Shown: positions 8,465-17,716 of the stretch, one piece after another
Position numbering within the stretch: the stretch's first letter is position 1
Layout of the letters: each line of letters opens with the position of its first letter
NCBI GenBank assembly: GCA_027002825.1
Contig: JALWZG010000096.1
Coordinates: 1-40,908 of the forward strand
Length of the DNA: 40,908 nucleotides
Source: Caldifarciminota bacterium
GTDB lineage: Bacteria; Hydrothermota; Hydrothermia; LBFQ01
Direction: 5' to 3'
Translations under genes and position numbers: made by a program
The notes under the pieces: generated by a model
Database searches by the model: none
Seen by the model: the letters and a program-made list of their open reading frames with translations, nothing else
Told to the model about the DNA's origin: nothing

Positions 8465-8486
8465 GGCGGCCATTCTACTGCCGAAA

Positions 8487-8512
8487 AAAGAGGGGGGCGT
8501 CCGCCCCCCTCT
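8487..8512 (-). terminator. Rho-independent terminator of the YfdX-like operon
   Basis: Minus strand GAGGGGGGCGGACGCCCCCCTCTTTTTTCG: GC-rich hairpin plus T-run after the stop at 8512. Confidence 0.85.
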
Positions 8513-9369
8513 CAATCCGACCTCTTGCCCTTTACCTCCCCCTTCAGCTTCTGCAGGCCCTCTTTCAGGGTTGTTATGCGCTTTGAGGCCTTTTCCTTCC
8601 TCTTTACGCTTTTTTCTATGGAGCGGACCTGTTTGAGGAGTTCTCTGTACTGCTTCTTGTCTATGTATCCGAGGGCGTAGGCGAGGCGTATTTTCCTCCT
8701 CACCACCTTCAAAACCTCCAAGGCGAGGGATGTGTCCTCCTGTTGAACCTCGTCCACGGTGGTCAGCAAGTAATAGGCGTCAAACAGGGGTTTGGGGAAG
8801 ACGCTTTCAACGGTTTCAACCGAGCTGAGCATAAGGCTGAGGGCGTCTATGGCCTCCTTTGTGCGACCCTTTTCCAAGAGGCTCTTCGTAAGGGCGAGGG
8901 AGTTTCTCAGCACGTCAACGGGGACGACCACCGTGTGGACGACTATCTCGTTGCGCAGGAGGTTCAGGATTTCCCTCGCGGTGGGTATGTCGTTTTTGTT
9001 CAGGTACTTGCGGGCCTCCCTTACGAGTTTTTCGGCGCTGTCGGGGTTGTCCACGCCGAGGTAGAGGAAGACGGTGACCGAGATGGGGAGTTTATCGGCC
9101 TTGTAGTTTTTGGCTATCACGTCCGTTTTCCTTATTAGGGTGTCAAGGAGGGCGGAGGCGTGATCGGGTGAGCCGTACTGCAGGACGTTTATAAGTCGGG
9201 CTATGCCGTCCATTACGGACACAACCTCCCTCACTATCTTCTGCTCCTCCGCCGTACGTATCTCCTCCAGCCCCCTCTTGGCGCTTTCCTCAACCGCCTC
9301 TTGAACCCTCCTCTGCAGCGATGTGTCCGCCTGGGCGGACAGTAGGAACAGGGCGATTAAAGCCATCAC
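8512..9369 (-). CDS. YfdX-like protein, secreted paralog
   Basis: Signal-like MMALIALFLLSAQA; EIVVHTVVVPVDVLRNSLALTKSLLEKGRTKEAIDALSLML is YfdX-like and shared with the next gene. Confidence 0.6.
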   Translation of the reverse strand: MMALIALFLLSAQADTSLQRRVQEAVEESAKRGLEEIRTAEEQKIVREVVSVMDGIARLINVLQYGSPDHASALLDTLIRKTDVIAKNYKADKLPISVTVFLYLGVDNPDSAEKLVREARKYLNKNDIPTAREILNLLRNEIVVHTVVVPVDVLRNSLALTKSLLEKGRTKEAIDALSLMLSSVETVESVFPKPLFDAYYLLTTVDEVQQEDTSLALEVLKVVRRKIRLAYALGYIDKKQYRELLKQVRSIEKSVKRKEKASKRITTLKEGLQKLKGEVKGKRSD

Positions 9370-10157
9370 TCCACCTCCCCTTTGGTCTTGGCCAGCTCTT
9401 CTTTGAGCTCTGAAGCCTTTTCTTTACCCTCAGGTCCGCCTGCCACACGTTCAAAGGCCTTTATCTTCTCCTCAATATCCGAGATCTGCTTTTCATCGGT
9501 TATGTATCCGAGGATTTTGGCGAGTTCCAGCCTTTCACGGATGTATCTGGCGACCTCCATGGCCGTGTCCTTCTCCTCCTCCCGAAGTTTTTCAAGTTCG
9601 TCCGCGAGGTAGTACGCCTCCAGAAGGGGTCGGGGCAGGATGGTACGTACGGTTTCAACGGCCCCCAATATCAGGTTGAGCGTGTCTATGAACCTGTCAA
9701 GGTTGCCCCGTTTGAAGAAGGACCTGGCGAGGTTTATGGAATCCCTAAGCACCTCTAAGGGTATGACCTCCGTTTCTATGACGACCTCGTTTCTGAGGAC
9801 GTTTACGAGTGTTCTGGCCTTGGGTATTCTGCCCTCGTTGAGCGTCTTTTTCGCGTCCTCGTAGATCCTCTTGGCCGTTTCGGGGTCATCCACACCTATG
9901 ACGGTGTATACGGTGCTTTTGACGGGTAGAGTGGTATCGGCGTACCTCTGGTAAAGGTCCGCGACCCTCTTGCTCAGGTCCTCAAGGGTTTCCTCTATCC
10001 CCGTCAGCTCTCCCACCCTGACCTTTGAGACTATCTCTCCGATTTTACGCGTTATATAGACCGCCTCTTGGACGATCTTTCTCTCCTCAGCCTCTCTCGT
10101 CTCCCTTTCGGGTTTTGCCTTTGCCCGTGCGAGGATTTCCTTTGCCTTTGCCACCAT
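9366..10157 (-). CDS. YfdX-like protein, cytoplasmic paralog
   Basis: EVVIETEVIPLEVLRDSINLARSFFKRGNLDRFIDTLNLILGAVETV; no signal peptide; SD GGAGGT before ATG 10157; TATAAT 10185-10190. Confidence 0.6.
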   Translation of the reverse strand: MVAKAKEILARAKAKPERETREAEERKIVQEAVYITRKIGEIVSKVRVGELTGIEETLEDLSKRVADLYQRYADTTLPVKSTVYTVIGVDDPETAKRIYEDAKKTLNEGRIPKARTLVNVLRNEVVIETEVIPLEVLRDSINLARSFFKRGNLDRFIDTLNLILGAVETVRTILPRPLLEAYYLADELEKLREEEKDTAMEVARYIRERLELAKILGYITDEKQISDIEEKIKAFERVAGGPEGKEKASELKEELAKTKGEVE

Positions 10158-10251
10158 TTTTTTACCTCCTCTTTCCAAGATTGTATTATAAAGGCGAAAT
10201 TAACATAAGTTGTCCACCCCGCAGCGCCCCCCACCCTTAAAATCCCCGTCC

Positions 10252-10581
10252 ATGAAAACCCTACAGGAGAAGACCTTCAGATGGAAGCTCGTGGAGACGA
10301 AGACGGGGGCGGTCCTCCATCTCATAGAGGTGGACGAGGACCACTTCTTCATAGAACAGAACTACAAGAAACCCAGTAAATACGGTGTGGCCTACAGGAA
10401 CCTGAAGGAGAAGTTCCCCGACTTCTACATGTTCTGGGAGATAAAGAACAACAGGTACACGGGAAGACTCCTTGTAGGTGTGTTCCTGAGCAAGCGGGAG
10501 ATAGACGGGTTTATAACCTCCGTTTTGCAGAGTGAGGAGTACAAGAAACACGAGGACGTAAGGGATGAGATCCCGGAATAG
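10252..10581 (+). CDS. Conserved hypothetical protein, 109 aa
   Basis: MKTLQEKTFRWKLVETKTGAVLHLIEVDED; TAAAAT 10238-10243, 8 nt before the ATG. Confidence 0.75.
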   Translation: MKTLQEKTFRWKLVETKTGAVLHLIEVDEDHFFIEQNYKKPSKYGVAYRNLKEKFPDFYMFWEIKNNRYTGRLLVGVFLSKREIDGFITSVLQSEEYKKHEDVRDEIPE

Positions 10582-10608
10582 CCCCCCATCGCCTTTAAAA
10601 TCCCGTCT

Positions 10609-11010
10609 ATGGTGAGGCTTTCCCATGTCGCCCTGGCCGTATCCGCCGAGGATTACAAGAGCGTTAAGGAAAAGTTCAGCAGGATCCTCGGAGTGGAGGC
10701 GGAGGAGAAGGATCTACCCCACGCAAAGCTGCGCGTTGCCATCTTCAAACTCCCCAACACGTCCATAGAGATCCTGACACCCACGGCCGAAGGTTCGGAT
10801 ATAGACCGCTTCCTCCAGAAAAGGGGAAACGCCCTGCACCACATAGCCCTTCAGGTTGAGGACGTTGAAGGTGAGACGGAACGCCTGGAGAGGGAAGGGT
10901 TTGAGATAGCAAGACGGGGCTACAGAGGGGCTAAGGGTGGTAGCGTCTCCTTTCTACACCCCAAATCCACGGGTGGTTTTCTGATAGAGCTGGTTGAGGA
11001 GGAGTACTGA
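10609..11010 (+). CDS. mce: Methylmalonyl-CoA epimerase / VOC family
   Basis: LSHVALAVSAEDYKSVKEKFSRILG, GNALHHIALQVEDVE, KSTGGFLIELVE; TAAAAT 10596-10601. Confidence 0.88.
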   Translation: MVRLSHVALAVSAEDYKSVKEKFSRILGVEAEEKDLPHAKLRVAIFKLPNTSIEILTPTAEGSDIDRFLQKRGNALHHIALQVEDVEGETERLEREGFEIARRGYRGAKGGSVSFLHPKSTGGFLIELVEEEY

Positions 11011-11016
11011 GGAACG

Positions 11017-11943
11017 GTGGTACGTATGTATCCCGCCTACCTTGAACTCCACAGCAGGGGTGAGCTGGCGGAGAGGGTGGAACGGGCAAGGGAGCTATCG
11101 CGCAGGTGTGTTCTATGCCCGCGGGTGTGTGGGGCCAACCGTGTGGACGGGGAGGTGGGCGAGTGCGGTGTTGGAAGGTTCGCCGTCCTGTCATCCTACG
11201 GCCCCCACTTCGGTGAGGAAAGCGTTTTGAGGGGGTGGCGTGGGTCCGGTACGGTGTTCTTCGCCGGGTGCAACATGAGGTGCGTTTACTGTCAGAACTA
11301 CGAGATAAGCCAGTTGAGGTTCGGGAGGGAGGTTTCTCCGGAGGATCTCGCCGCCGTATTCCTTGAAGTGCAGGCCATGGGCTGCCACAACCTAAACCTC
11401 GTGACCCCCAGCCACGTCGTATGGCAGATTATGGAGGCCCTACTCATAGCCGTGGATAGGGGTTTTAGGTTGCCCATCGTGTACAACACCAGCTCTTACG
11501 ATTCCTTGCAGAGCTTGAGGTTGTTGGACGGTGTGGTGGACATATACATGCCCGACCTCAAGTACTCCGACTCGGAGGTTGCCCAGAGGTACTCCGGGGT
11601 TAAACGCTATTGGGAGGTTGCGAAAAAGGCCGTCAAGGAGATGTACAGACAGGTGGGGGATCTCGTGATAGGGGAGGACGGCTTGGCGAAAAGGGGTGTG
11701 CTTATAAGACATCTGGTGCTTCCCAACGGTGTGGCCGGAAGTAAGAAGGTTATGGAGTTCATAGCCGGCGAGCTCTCCAGGGATGCGTGGGTCAACGTAA
11801 TGGATCAGTACTATCCGACGTACAGAGCCTGGGAGTACGGGGAGATCTCCCGCAGAATAACCTCCGAGGAGTATTGGGAAGTGGTGGATCACGCGGCGAG
11901 GTTGGGGATCCACCGGGGCATACCCTTTACACACAGCGATTAG
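11017..11943 (+). CDS. Radical SAM protein, PflX/AmmeMemoRadiSam-like (COG1313)
   Basis: CVLCPRVCGANR, GTVFFAGCNMRCVYCQNYEIS (CxxxCxxC), VDIYMPDLKY. Confidence 0.88.
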   Translation: MVRMYPAYLELHSRGELAERVERARELSRRCVLCPRVCGANRVDGEVGECGVGRFAVLSSYGPHFGEESVLRGWRGSGTVFFAGCNMRCVYCQNYEISQLRFGREVSPEDLAAVFLEVQAMGCHNLNLVTPSHVVWQIMEALLIAVDRGFRLPIVYNTSSYDSLQSLRLLDGVVDIYMPDLKYSDSEVAQRYSGVKRYWEVAKKAVKEMYRQVGDLVIGEDGLAKRGVLIRHLVLPNGVAGSKKVMEFIAGELSRDAWVNVMDQYYPTYRAWEYGEISRRITSEEYWEVVDHAARLGIHRGIPFTHSD

Positions 11944-11963
11944 TTTCACCTTACAATACCTTC

Positions 11964-12812
11964 GTGGGTGGACTTGACCTGCTTTTCCTTTTGATCTTTC
12001 TCTTCAGCTTTCAGCCTGTGGTCTACCGCAAGATGTTGCAAAACGCCAGGTTGGCGAAGATCCGTGAGATAGGAAAGAAGAGGAAGAGCCGTGTTATAAC
12101 CATGATCCACCGTCAGGAGACCATAGGCTTTTGGGGAATACCTCTGGCGAGGTTCATAGACATAGAGGACTCCGAGGCCATAATAAGGGCCATAAACATG
12201 ACCGATGACGATACACCCATAGACCTCATAATCCACACACCCGGAGGTCTGGTCCTCGCCGCCGGACAGATAGCGAGGGCCCTCAAGAGACACAAGGCGA
12301 AAACCACGGTGATAATCCCCCATTACGCCATGAGCGGTGGCACACTGATAGCGCTCGCCGCGGACGAGATAATCATGGATCCCAACGCCGTACTGGGCCC
12401 GGTTGATCCGCAGCTGGGTTTTGGGGGTTCTGTGGTACCGGCGGCCTCCATTTTAAGGGTTCTCTCCGAAAAACCCGTTGACAAGGTGGAGGACAAAACC
12501 CTGATCCTCGCCGACATATCACGTAAGGCCATCAAACAGATGGAGTCCTTTGTTTACGCCCTCGTGAAGGACAAAATGCCCGAGGAAAAGGCCAAAGAGG
12601 TGGCCCACGAGTTGACCACGGGTAAGTGGACACACGATTACCCCCTGACCGTGGAGGAGCTGACGGCCATGGGTATAAAGGTGAACACCGATGTCCCCCA
12701 GGAGGTGTACGAGCTCATGGAACTCTACCGCGCGGAGTCCTCAGGTCTCAGAAGGCCATCCGTTGAGTACGTGCCCGCACCATCCGGCAGGATCAAGGAC
12801 CTATCTCTATGA
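11964..12812 (+). CDS. Membrane-anchored ClpP-like serine protease (SDH proteinase family)
   Basis: N-terminal TM GLDLLFLLIFLFSF; DLIIHTPGGLVLAAGQIARAL; PHYAMSGGTLIALAADEIIMDPNAVLGPVDPQ; GTG 11964, 6 nt after TACAAT 11952-11957. Confidence 0.88.
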   Translation: MGGLDLLFLLIFLFSFQPVVYRKMLQNARLAKIREIGKKRKSRVITMIHRQETIGFWGIPLARFIDIEDSEAIIRAINMTDDDTPIDLIIHTPGGLVLAAGQIARALKRHKAKTTVIIPHYAMSGGTLIALAADEIIMDPNAVLGPVDPQLGFGGSVVPAASILRVLSEKPVDKVEDKTLILADISRKAIKQMESFVYALVKDKMPEEKAKEVAHELTTGKWTHDYPLTVEELTAMGIKVNTDVPQEVYELMELYRAESSGLRRPSVEYVPAPSGRIKDLSL

Positions 12813-13014
12813 GCTCCTTTAACTCGTAGCCGGTCCTCTGTATAGCCTCTTTTACCTCGTATTCGTAAACCTCCTCCTCGCTTTTGAACCTCGCGTACCC
12901 ACCTTTGAGGTCCACAAGGACATCCTTCAAGCCCATGGATTCAAGGGCCTTCTTTACTTTCATGGCGCAGTGCGGGCAGGTCATACCCTCTATGCGTGCC
13001 TCGTACTCCCTCAT
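12793..13014 (-). CDS. Heavy-metal-associated domain protein, CopZ-like
   Basis: EARIEGMTCPHCAMKVKKALESM with MTCxxC motif; TAGAAT 13023-13028, 8 nt before the ATG. Confidence 0.88.
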   Translation of the reverse strand: MREYEARIEGMTCPHCAMKVKKALESMGLKDVLVDLKGGYARFKSEEEVYEYEVKEAIQRTGYELKELIEIGP

Positions 13015-13043
13015 AGTTTCACATTCTAAAGCCGAAAACCCAC

Positions 13044-15284
13044 CTAAATCACACCCCTAAACGTCCTAACCTCGTCCCCGATCCTGACCTTCAGCAGGTA
13101 TGTTCCCTTCGGCAGGTTTAGCCTGTACTCGTACCTCCCGGCTGGCAGGTAGCCGAGGCTGACACGCTTGACGAGTCTACCTGAGGGGTCGTAGACGTCA
13201 AAGCCCACATAAGAGGATGAGAATAGGCGCAGCACAAGCGCTCCCTCGGAAATCCCCACATCATAACCGGAGTGGACCCCCACCTCGGAAACGTTTAAGG
13301 ATGTGTCCGATGCTTCAAGGGCGTTCAGCAGACGTATCACAAACGCATCGTATCCCCCCGTAGTGCCGAAAACAACGCGGTTTACCGCGAAATCGGAGGA
13401 ATTTGAAGTCATACCGGCCGCAAAAACATGTCCCAAACCGTCCGTGGTGATTGAGAGGGCGTTATCCAAACCGCTTGAGGCTATGATCGCGGTTATCTGG
13501 TGGGTCGTGAGGTCTCCACTTATCTTGGTCACAAAGGCATCGGATAGAACTCCGCTCTGGTTTCCGAGAACAACCCTACTCGGTGCAAAATCGCTTGAGC
13601 TTTCCGTACCTCCACTGATAAAAACATCTCCTGCGCTGTTAATCGTTATGGACTCGGCGTAATCGGATCTGCTTGAGGCGAGTATGACCGTGGCCATGTG
13701 TGTGGACAGATCGCCCGTCAGCTTGCTAACGTAGGCATCCGTGAAACCCCCGGAGGTTCCGAAGACCGTTCTGTTTGGGGCGAAATCCGCGGGATTATTG
13801 GTAGAACCGGTTGCATAAACATTGCCGGAGTTGTCCACGGTTAGGGATTTCAGACCGTCTGCATCACTTGACGTCAGTATTGCCGTGGCAATATGGGTGG
13901 TCAAATCCGAGCTCAGCTTTGTAATGAAGGCGTCGTTGAATCCCGTCGTTCCGAAAACGTTCCTACTTGGGGCGAAGTCCGAAGAGTTACCCGTAACGCC
14001 CCCAACAAAGACGTTTCCGGAGTTGTCCAGGGCAACGGACGTTGCAAAATCCATTCCACTGGAGGTCAAAATGGCCGTGGCCAGGTGATTTGACAGGTCG
14101 TTATCCATCTTGCTCACAAAGGCGGCAAATGTGTTTGCGGTCGTTCCGAAGATGTATCTACTCGGTGCGAAATCCCCATAACTTGTGGTATAACCGGCGG
14201 CAAACACGTTCCCGTTATCGTCCAAGGCCAAGGAGGTAACCGCTTCATACCCACTTGATGTAAGGATGGCCGTTGCGATGTGCGAGTTTAAACCGTTGTT
14301 CAGCTTTGTTATGAAGGCGTCGTAAAATCCCCCAGGTGTCCCAAAATAGGTTCTGCTCACGGAGAAATCCGATGATCCCCACGTATAACCCCCGACAAAA
14401 ACGCTTCCGGAGGCGTCTACGGCAAGGGCATAAGCTATATCGTTCCCACTTGATGTAAGGATTACGGTGGCGATGTGCGTGCTTAAATCGTTGCTGAGCT
14501 TCGTTACAAAGGCGTCATAGGTCCCACCGGTTGTGCCGAGGATACCTGCCCCAGAGGAAAAATCCGTATAGTTTGTCGTATAACCCGCGACGAAAACGTC
14601 CCCAAAGGGATCCGTGGCCACGCAGTAGGCGTAATCGTCTCCACTTGATGCCAGTATGGCCGTCGCAACCGGGTCAATAACGAGCGTGTGCTTTCTGTCC
14701 CAGCTCTTAACGATGAACCTTACACCTTTGCCTTTAACCTCTGCTTTTACGTTTATCTCCTCTGCGCCTTGATAGGCCTTCAGATCGCTTACCCTGACGA
14801 GCTCTTTGCCTTCTTTGACGACGTATATGCCGTCTTCTTTTTGAACCACACGGCCATCGGTTTCAAGCCTTATCCGATGCGGATCCCCTCCCGGACGGAC
14901 GATAAACTGAAACTCCACCACACCCCTGCCATCTGCCGTGAGTATGGCGTCTACCTTCGGATATACCTCCTTTAACACAACACGCCTGTACGTCGGCACG
15001 TTGCTTATGGCCTTGTTTCGACCGAAGTAAGAAATCTTCGTCCTAAGCGGCATGTCTCCGGTTATAAACCTCGGTTTTGCTCCAAAAGATACCCTAACGC
15101 CGTTGATGTAAACCGTCCCATCCCTCAGGACGTAAACGACCGAAGGATGCATGCTGTAGAAGACGACGTCGTTGGAAAGCTGGCCGGCGTTTTGCACGAA
15201 GAGCATGTTTACGCCTCTGCTGTAGGTCTCTACGGCCTTTAGGTCGGCTTGCGGGTTTATATAAGAGCCGACAGCCCACAGCAT
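13044..15284 (-). CDS. SBBP-repeat beta-propeller protein with type IX-like C-terminal sorting domain
   Basis: Seven about 65 aa repeats (AILTSSGxDxAxSLAxDxSGNVFVGGYTxxSSDFAPSRxVFGTTGGxxDAFITKLSxDLSTHIAT); C-terminus VGFDVYDPSGRLVKRVSLGYLPAGRYEYRLNLPKGTYLLKVRIGDEVRTFRGVI. Confidence 0.85.
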   Translation of the reverse strand: MLWAVGSYINPQADLKAVETYSRGVNMLFVQNAGQLSNDVVFYSMHPSVVYVLRDGTVYINGVRVSFGAKPRFITGDMPLRTKISYFGRNKAISNVPTYRRVVLKEVYPKVDAILTADGRGVVEFQFIVRPGGDPHRIRLETDGRVVQKEDGIYVVKEGKELVRVSDLKAYQGAEEINVKAEVKGKGVRFIVKSWDRKHTLVIDPVATAILASSGDDYAYCVATDPFGDVFVAGYTTNYTDFSSGAGILGTTGGTYDAFVTKLSNDLSTHIATVILTSSGNDIAYALAVDASGSVFVGGYTWGSSDFSVSRTYFGTPGGFYDAFITKLNNGLNSHIATAILTSSGYEAVTSLALDDNGNVFAAGYTTSYGDFAPSRYIFGTTANTFAAFVSKMDNDLSNHLATAILTSSGMDFATSVALDNSGNVFVGGVTGNSSDFAPSRNVFGTTGFNDAFITKLSSDLTTHIATAILTSSDADGLKSLTVDNSGNVYATGSTNNPADFAPNRTVFGTSGGFTDAYVSKLTGDLSTHMATVILASSRSDYAESITINSAGDVFISGGTESSSDFAPSRVVLGNQSGVLSDAFVTKISGDLTTHQITAIIASSGLDNALSITTDGLGHVFAAGMTSNSSDFAVNRVVFGTTGGYDAFVIRLLNALEASDTSLNVSEVGVHSGYDVGISEGALVLRLFSSSYVGFDVYDPSGRLVKRVSLGYLPAGRYEYRLNLPKGTYLLKVRIGDEVRTFRGVI
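13310..14663 (-). repeat. Seven tandem about 195 bp coding repeats (SBBP units)
   Basis: In-frame diverged repeats visible in translation and in recurrent DNA such as ccacttgatgtaaggat.ccgttgc.atgtg. Confidence 0.85.
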
Positions 15285-15333
15285 AGCATATATTTTAAGG
15301 TCGTGGAATGTACAACTCCGGTGAAAACATCTC

Positions 15334-16263
15334 TCAAATCCCCCCTCTCCCCCTGCCCCTGTACAGCCTCCTCATCTTCCTGACCTCGTCATAAACCGAT
15401 GCCACTACCTCACCGAGAAGTCCGAGTATCCAAAATATGAGACCCGCTATGATCATCAGAACCACCAGGAAGAGCAGGGGTCTGTACCCGTGTCCCATAA
15501 GTCTCAGGATCACACCCACCAACCCCACGGCAAACCCGAAGAGTATTAGAACGCTTCCCATCCCCCCAAAGGTCAGAAGGGGTTTTCTTATGAACGTGGT
15601 GTAAAACCAGACGGCTATCAGATCCGCAACCCCGACGAATATCCTACCGAACCCCCTGTACTTTGAGACACCGTGCCTACGGGGTCTGAGCGTTATGTCT
15701 ATCTCACCGACGGAGTAGCCGTAAACCCACGCCAAGGCAACCATATACCTGTGCCAGTCCTTCCTTAGGGGGATGTCCTCAAGCACCTCCCTCTTCAAAA
15801 CCTTCATGGAGTTCATATCGGAAACGGGAATACCGAAAAGCCACCTGTTCAAGGTGTTGTACACACGGGAGACAAAGGCCTTTTCGTACCGCCCGACCTT
15901 TCTACCGGTTATGAGGTCATAACCCTCCCTTTCCATCTTTTCAACCATCCTGAGTATATCCTCCGGTACGAACTGCAAGTCGGCGTCATAGACGGCTATG
16001 TATCTCCCGGAGGAGTTCTCAAACCCCGTGAGTATGGCGGCCGTTTTTCCGAGATTTCTCCCATGCCTGAACACCCTTACAAAGGGGTAATCCCTGGCGA
16101 GCCTGAGAACCTCCTCGTAAGTGCCATCGGTTGAGCCGTCGTCCACGTATATCACCTCCCAGTCCTCCAAGCCGTACTTTTTAAAAAAACCGTCAAACTC
16201 CTTGAGGAGTGGACGGACGTTCTCCCTCTCGTTGTAAGCCGGAACTATTACGGAGACCCTCAA
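15334..16263 (-). CDS. Family 2 glycosyltransferase (DPM1/GtrB-like) with two C-terminal TMs
   Basis: RVSVIVPAYNERENVRPLLKEF, VIYVDDGSTDGTYEE, IAVYDADLQFVPEDI; TTG start 9 nt after TAAAAT (16273-16278). Confidence 0.9.
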   Translation of the reverse strand: MRVSVIVPAYNERENVRPLLKEFDGFFKKYGLEDWEVIYVDDGSTDGTYEEVLRLARDYPFVRVFRHGRNLGKTAAILTGFENSSGRYIAVYDADLQFVPEDILRMVEKMEREGYDLITGRKVGRYEKAFVSRVYNTLNRWLFGIPVSDMNSMKVLKREVLEDIPLRKDWHRYMVALAWVYGYSVGEIDITLRPRRHGVSKYRGFGRIFVGVADLIAVWFYTTFIRKPLLTFGGMGSVLILFGFAVGLVGVILRLMGHGYRPLLFLVVLMIIAGLIFWILGLLGEVVASVYDEVRKMRRLYRGRGRGGI

Positions 16264-16275
16264 GGACGGTGAATT

Positions 16276-16935
16276 TTAAGGTTGTCTTTGAGCATCCCCC
16301 TCCTCTATCATGCGCAGGATCTTTTGAAAGTAGGGCTGCAGCCTCCTCCTGTTCTCCTGCCATACGGCCTCCAACGTGTTCTGATAGCTCCCGGTTAAAA
16401 ACCTGTTCTGCCAGAAGAGAACCCACACACAGGCGTCCGCGTAATGGCGATTCCTCAGGGCGTACGTTATCCCCGCACAACCTATACCCACAGCGGCGCA
16501 GGTTTTGATCCCCTTCCAGGTTTGACCCGCGTATATCAGCCCTGCCCCCGGCAGAATGTTGAACACCATGGCCTTTGAGGGGTCCAGGAGGTTTGGCATC
16601 TGGGCCTTTAAGCTGTCGGAGAGAGGTCCTCCGACGAACCGCAGGGTGTAAGCCGAGAACAGTATCTGATCCCTGTAGGTGAAACACGAGGTGTCCCTCA
16701 GGAGGTCCTCCGCACCTTCCAGGTAAAACTTCGCCATAAGCAGGACAAGTCTGTACCTCTTCGCCCTGCAGTCCTGAAGCCTTGCCAGGAAGTTTATGGC
16801 TTTCAACGTGTCCCCCTTTAAGGCCAAGGCCTTCGCGTAATAAAAGGTATGTCCCACTCTTTTCGCCTCTATGAGCGCCCCTTGGCCGTCCCCAAGGCTT
16901 AAGAGCTTCAAAACAAGGAGCGTATCGGCAAGCAC
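16276..16935 (-). CDS. Hypothetical protein with TPR-like N-terminus and DUF5683-like TM region
   Basis: ILPGAGLIYAGQTWKGIKTCAAVGIG; GTG start 9 nt downstream of TAGAAT (16945-16950). Confidence 0.65.
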   Translation of the reverse strand: MLADTLLVLKLLSLGDGQGALIEAKRVGHTFYYAKALALKGDTLKAINFLARLQDCRAKRYRLVLLMAKFYLEGAEDLLRDTSCFTYRDQILFSAYTLRFVGGPLSDSLKAQMPNLLDPSKAMVFNILPGAGLIYAGQTWKGIKTCAAVGIGCAGITYALRNRHYADACVWVLFWQNRFLTGSYQNTLEAVWQENRRRLQPYFQKILRMIEEGDAQRQP

Positions 16936-16944
16936 GAGTAAGGT

Positions 16945-16972
16945 ATTCTAAAGGAAGAGGCAACCGTAAAAT
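16945..16972. promoter_or_regulatory. Divergent -10 boxes for the 16935(-) and 16979(+) genes
   Basis: ATTCTA (minus TAGAAT) 16945-16950 and TAAAAT 16967-16972, each 6-9 nt from its start codon. Confidence 0.6.
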
Positions 16973-16978
16973 ACCTTC

Positions 16979-17716
16979 GTGGGACGCGGTGATATGGACA
17001 GGTTGTTGGAAACCGTGGACATCCTGAGGAGGGAGTGTCCCTGGGACAGGGAACAGACCCTCTTTTCCATGAGATACCAGGCGCTTGAAGAGGTCTACGA
17101 GTTCATAGAAGCCCTGGAAAAAGGTGATAGGGAGAGGGTCTTGGAGGAGATAGGGGATCTCCTGACGGTGGCCTTGATGCTCTTGAAAATAGCCGAAGAT
17201 GAAGGGGTGGCGACTGCGGGTGAGATCGTTGAGAGAACGGTTCAAAAACTCGTGTACAAACACCCCCACATATTCGGTGATAAAAGGGGGTGGGGGATGA
17301 AGGAGGTCCTTGAAAACTGGGAGAACACAAAGAGGGACGGTATACTCTCCGGGGTGGACACGAGGAGACCCGCCCTTATAACCGCCCACAGGATAGGGGA
17401 GAAGGTGGCGAGGGTTGGGTTTGACTGGGAAAGGAGAGAGGACGTTCTGGAGAAGGTGAAGGAGGAGTTCAGGGAATTCCTTGAAGCCGGGGATGAGGAA
17501 AGGAGGAAGGAGGAGATGGGGGATCTCCTGTTCGCCCTCGCCCAGTACGCCAGGAAGGCCGGATACTACGCCGAGGACGCTTTAAGGGAGGCGAACCGGA
17601 AGTTCAAGGAGCGCTTCTCCAAGCTGGAAGGTGAGGCGAGGAGGAGGGGTAAGAGATTGAAGGACATGTCCTTAAGGGAGATGGACGAAATATGGGAAAC
17701 GGTAAAGGAGTCTTAG
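16979..17716 (+). CDS. mazG: Nucleoside triphosphate pyrophosphohydrolase MazG
   Basis: CPWDREQTLFSMRYQALEEVYEFIEALEKGD, EEIGDLLTVALML; second repeat EEMGDLLFALAQYAR. Confidence 0.94.
   Translation: MGRGDMDRLLETVDILRRECPWDREQTLFSMRYQALEEVYEFIEALEKGDRERVLEEIGDLLTVALMLLKIAEDEGVATAGEIVERTVQKLVYKHPHIFGDKRGWGMKEVLENWENTKRDGILSGVDTRRPALITAHRIGEKVARVGFDWERREDVLEKVKEEFREFLEAGDEERRKEEMGDLLFALAQYARKAGYYAEDALREANRKFKERFSKLEGEARRRGKRLKDMSLREMDEIWETVKES

Noticed and set aside
13310-14663. Regular DNA repeat spacing that might suggest a CRISPR or satellite array
   Set aside because: Repeats are about 195 bp, diverged and in frame; they encode SBBP propeller units.
16193-17389. 398 aa minus-strand ORF
   Set aside because: Antisense to mazG and overlapping the 16276 gene in another frame; no recognisable domain; GC artefact.
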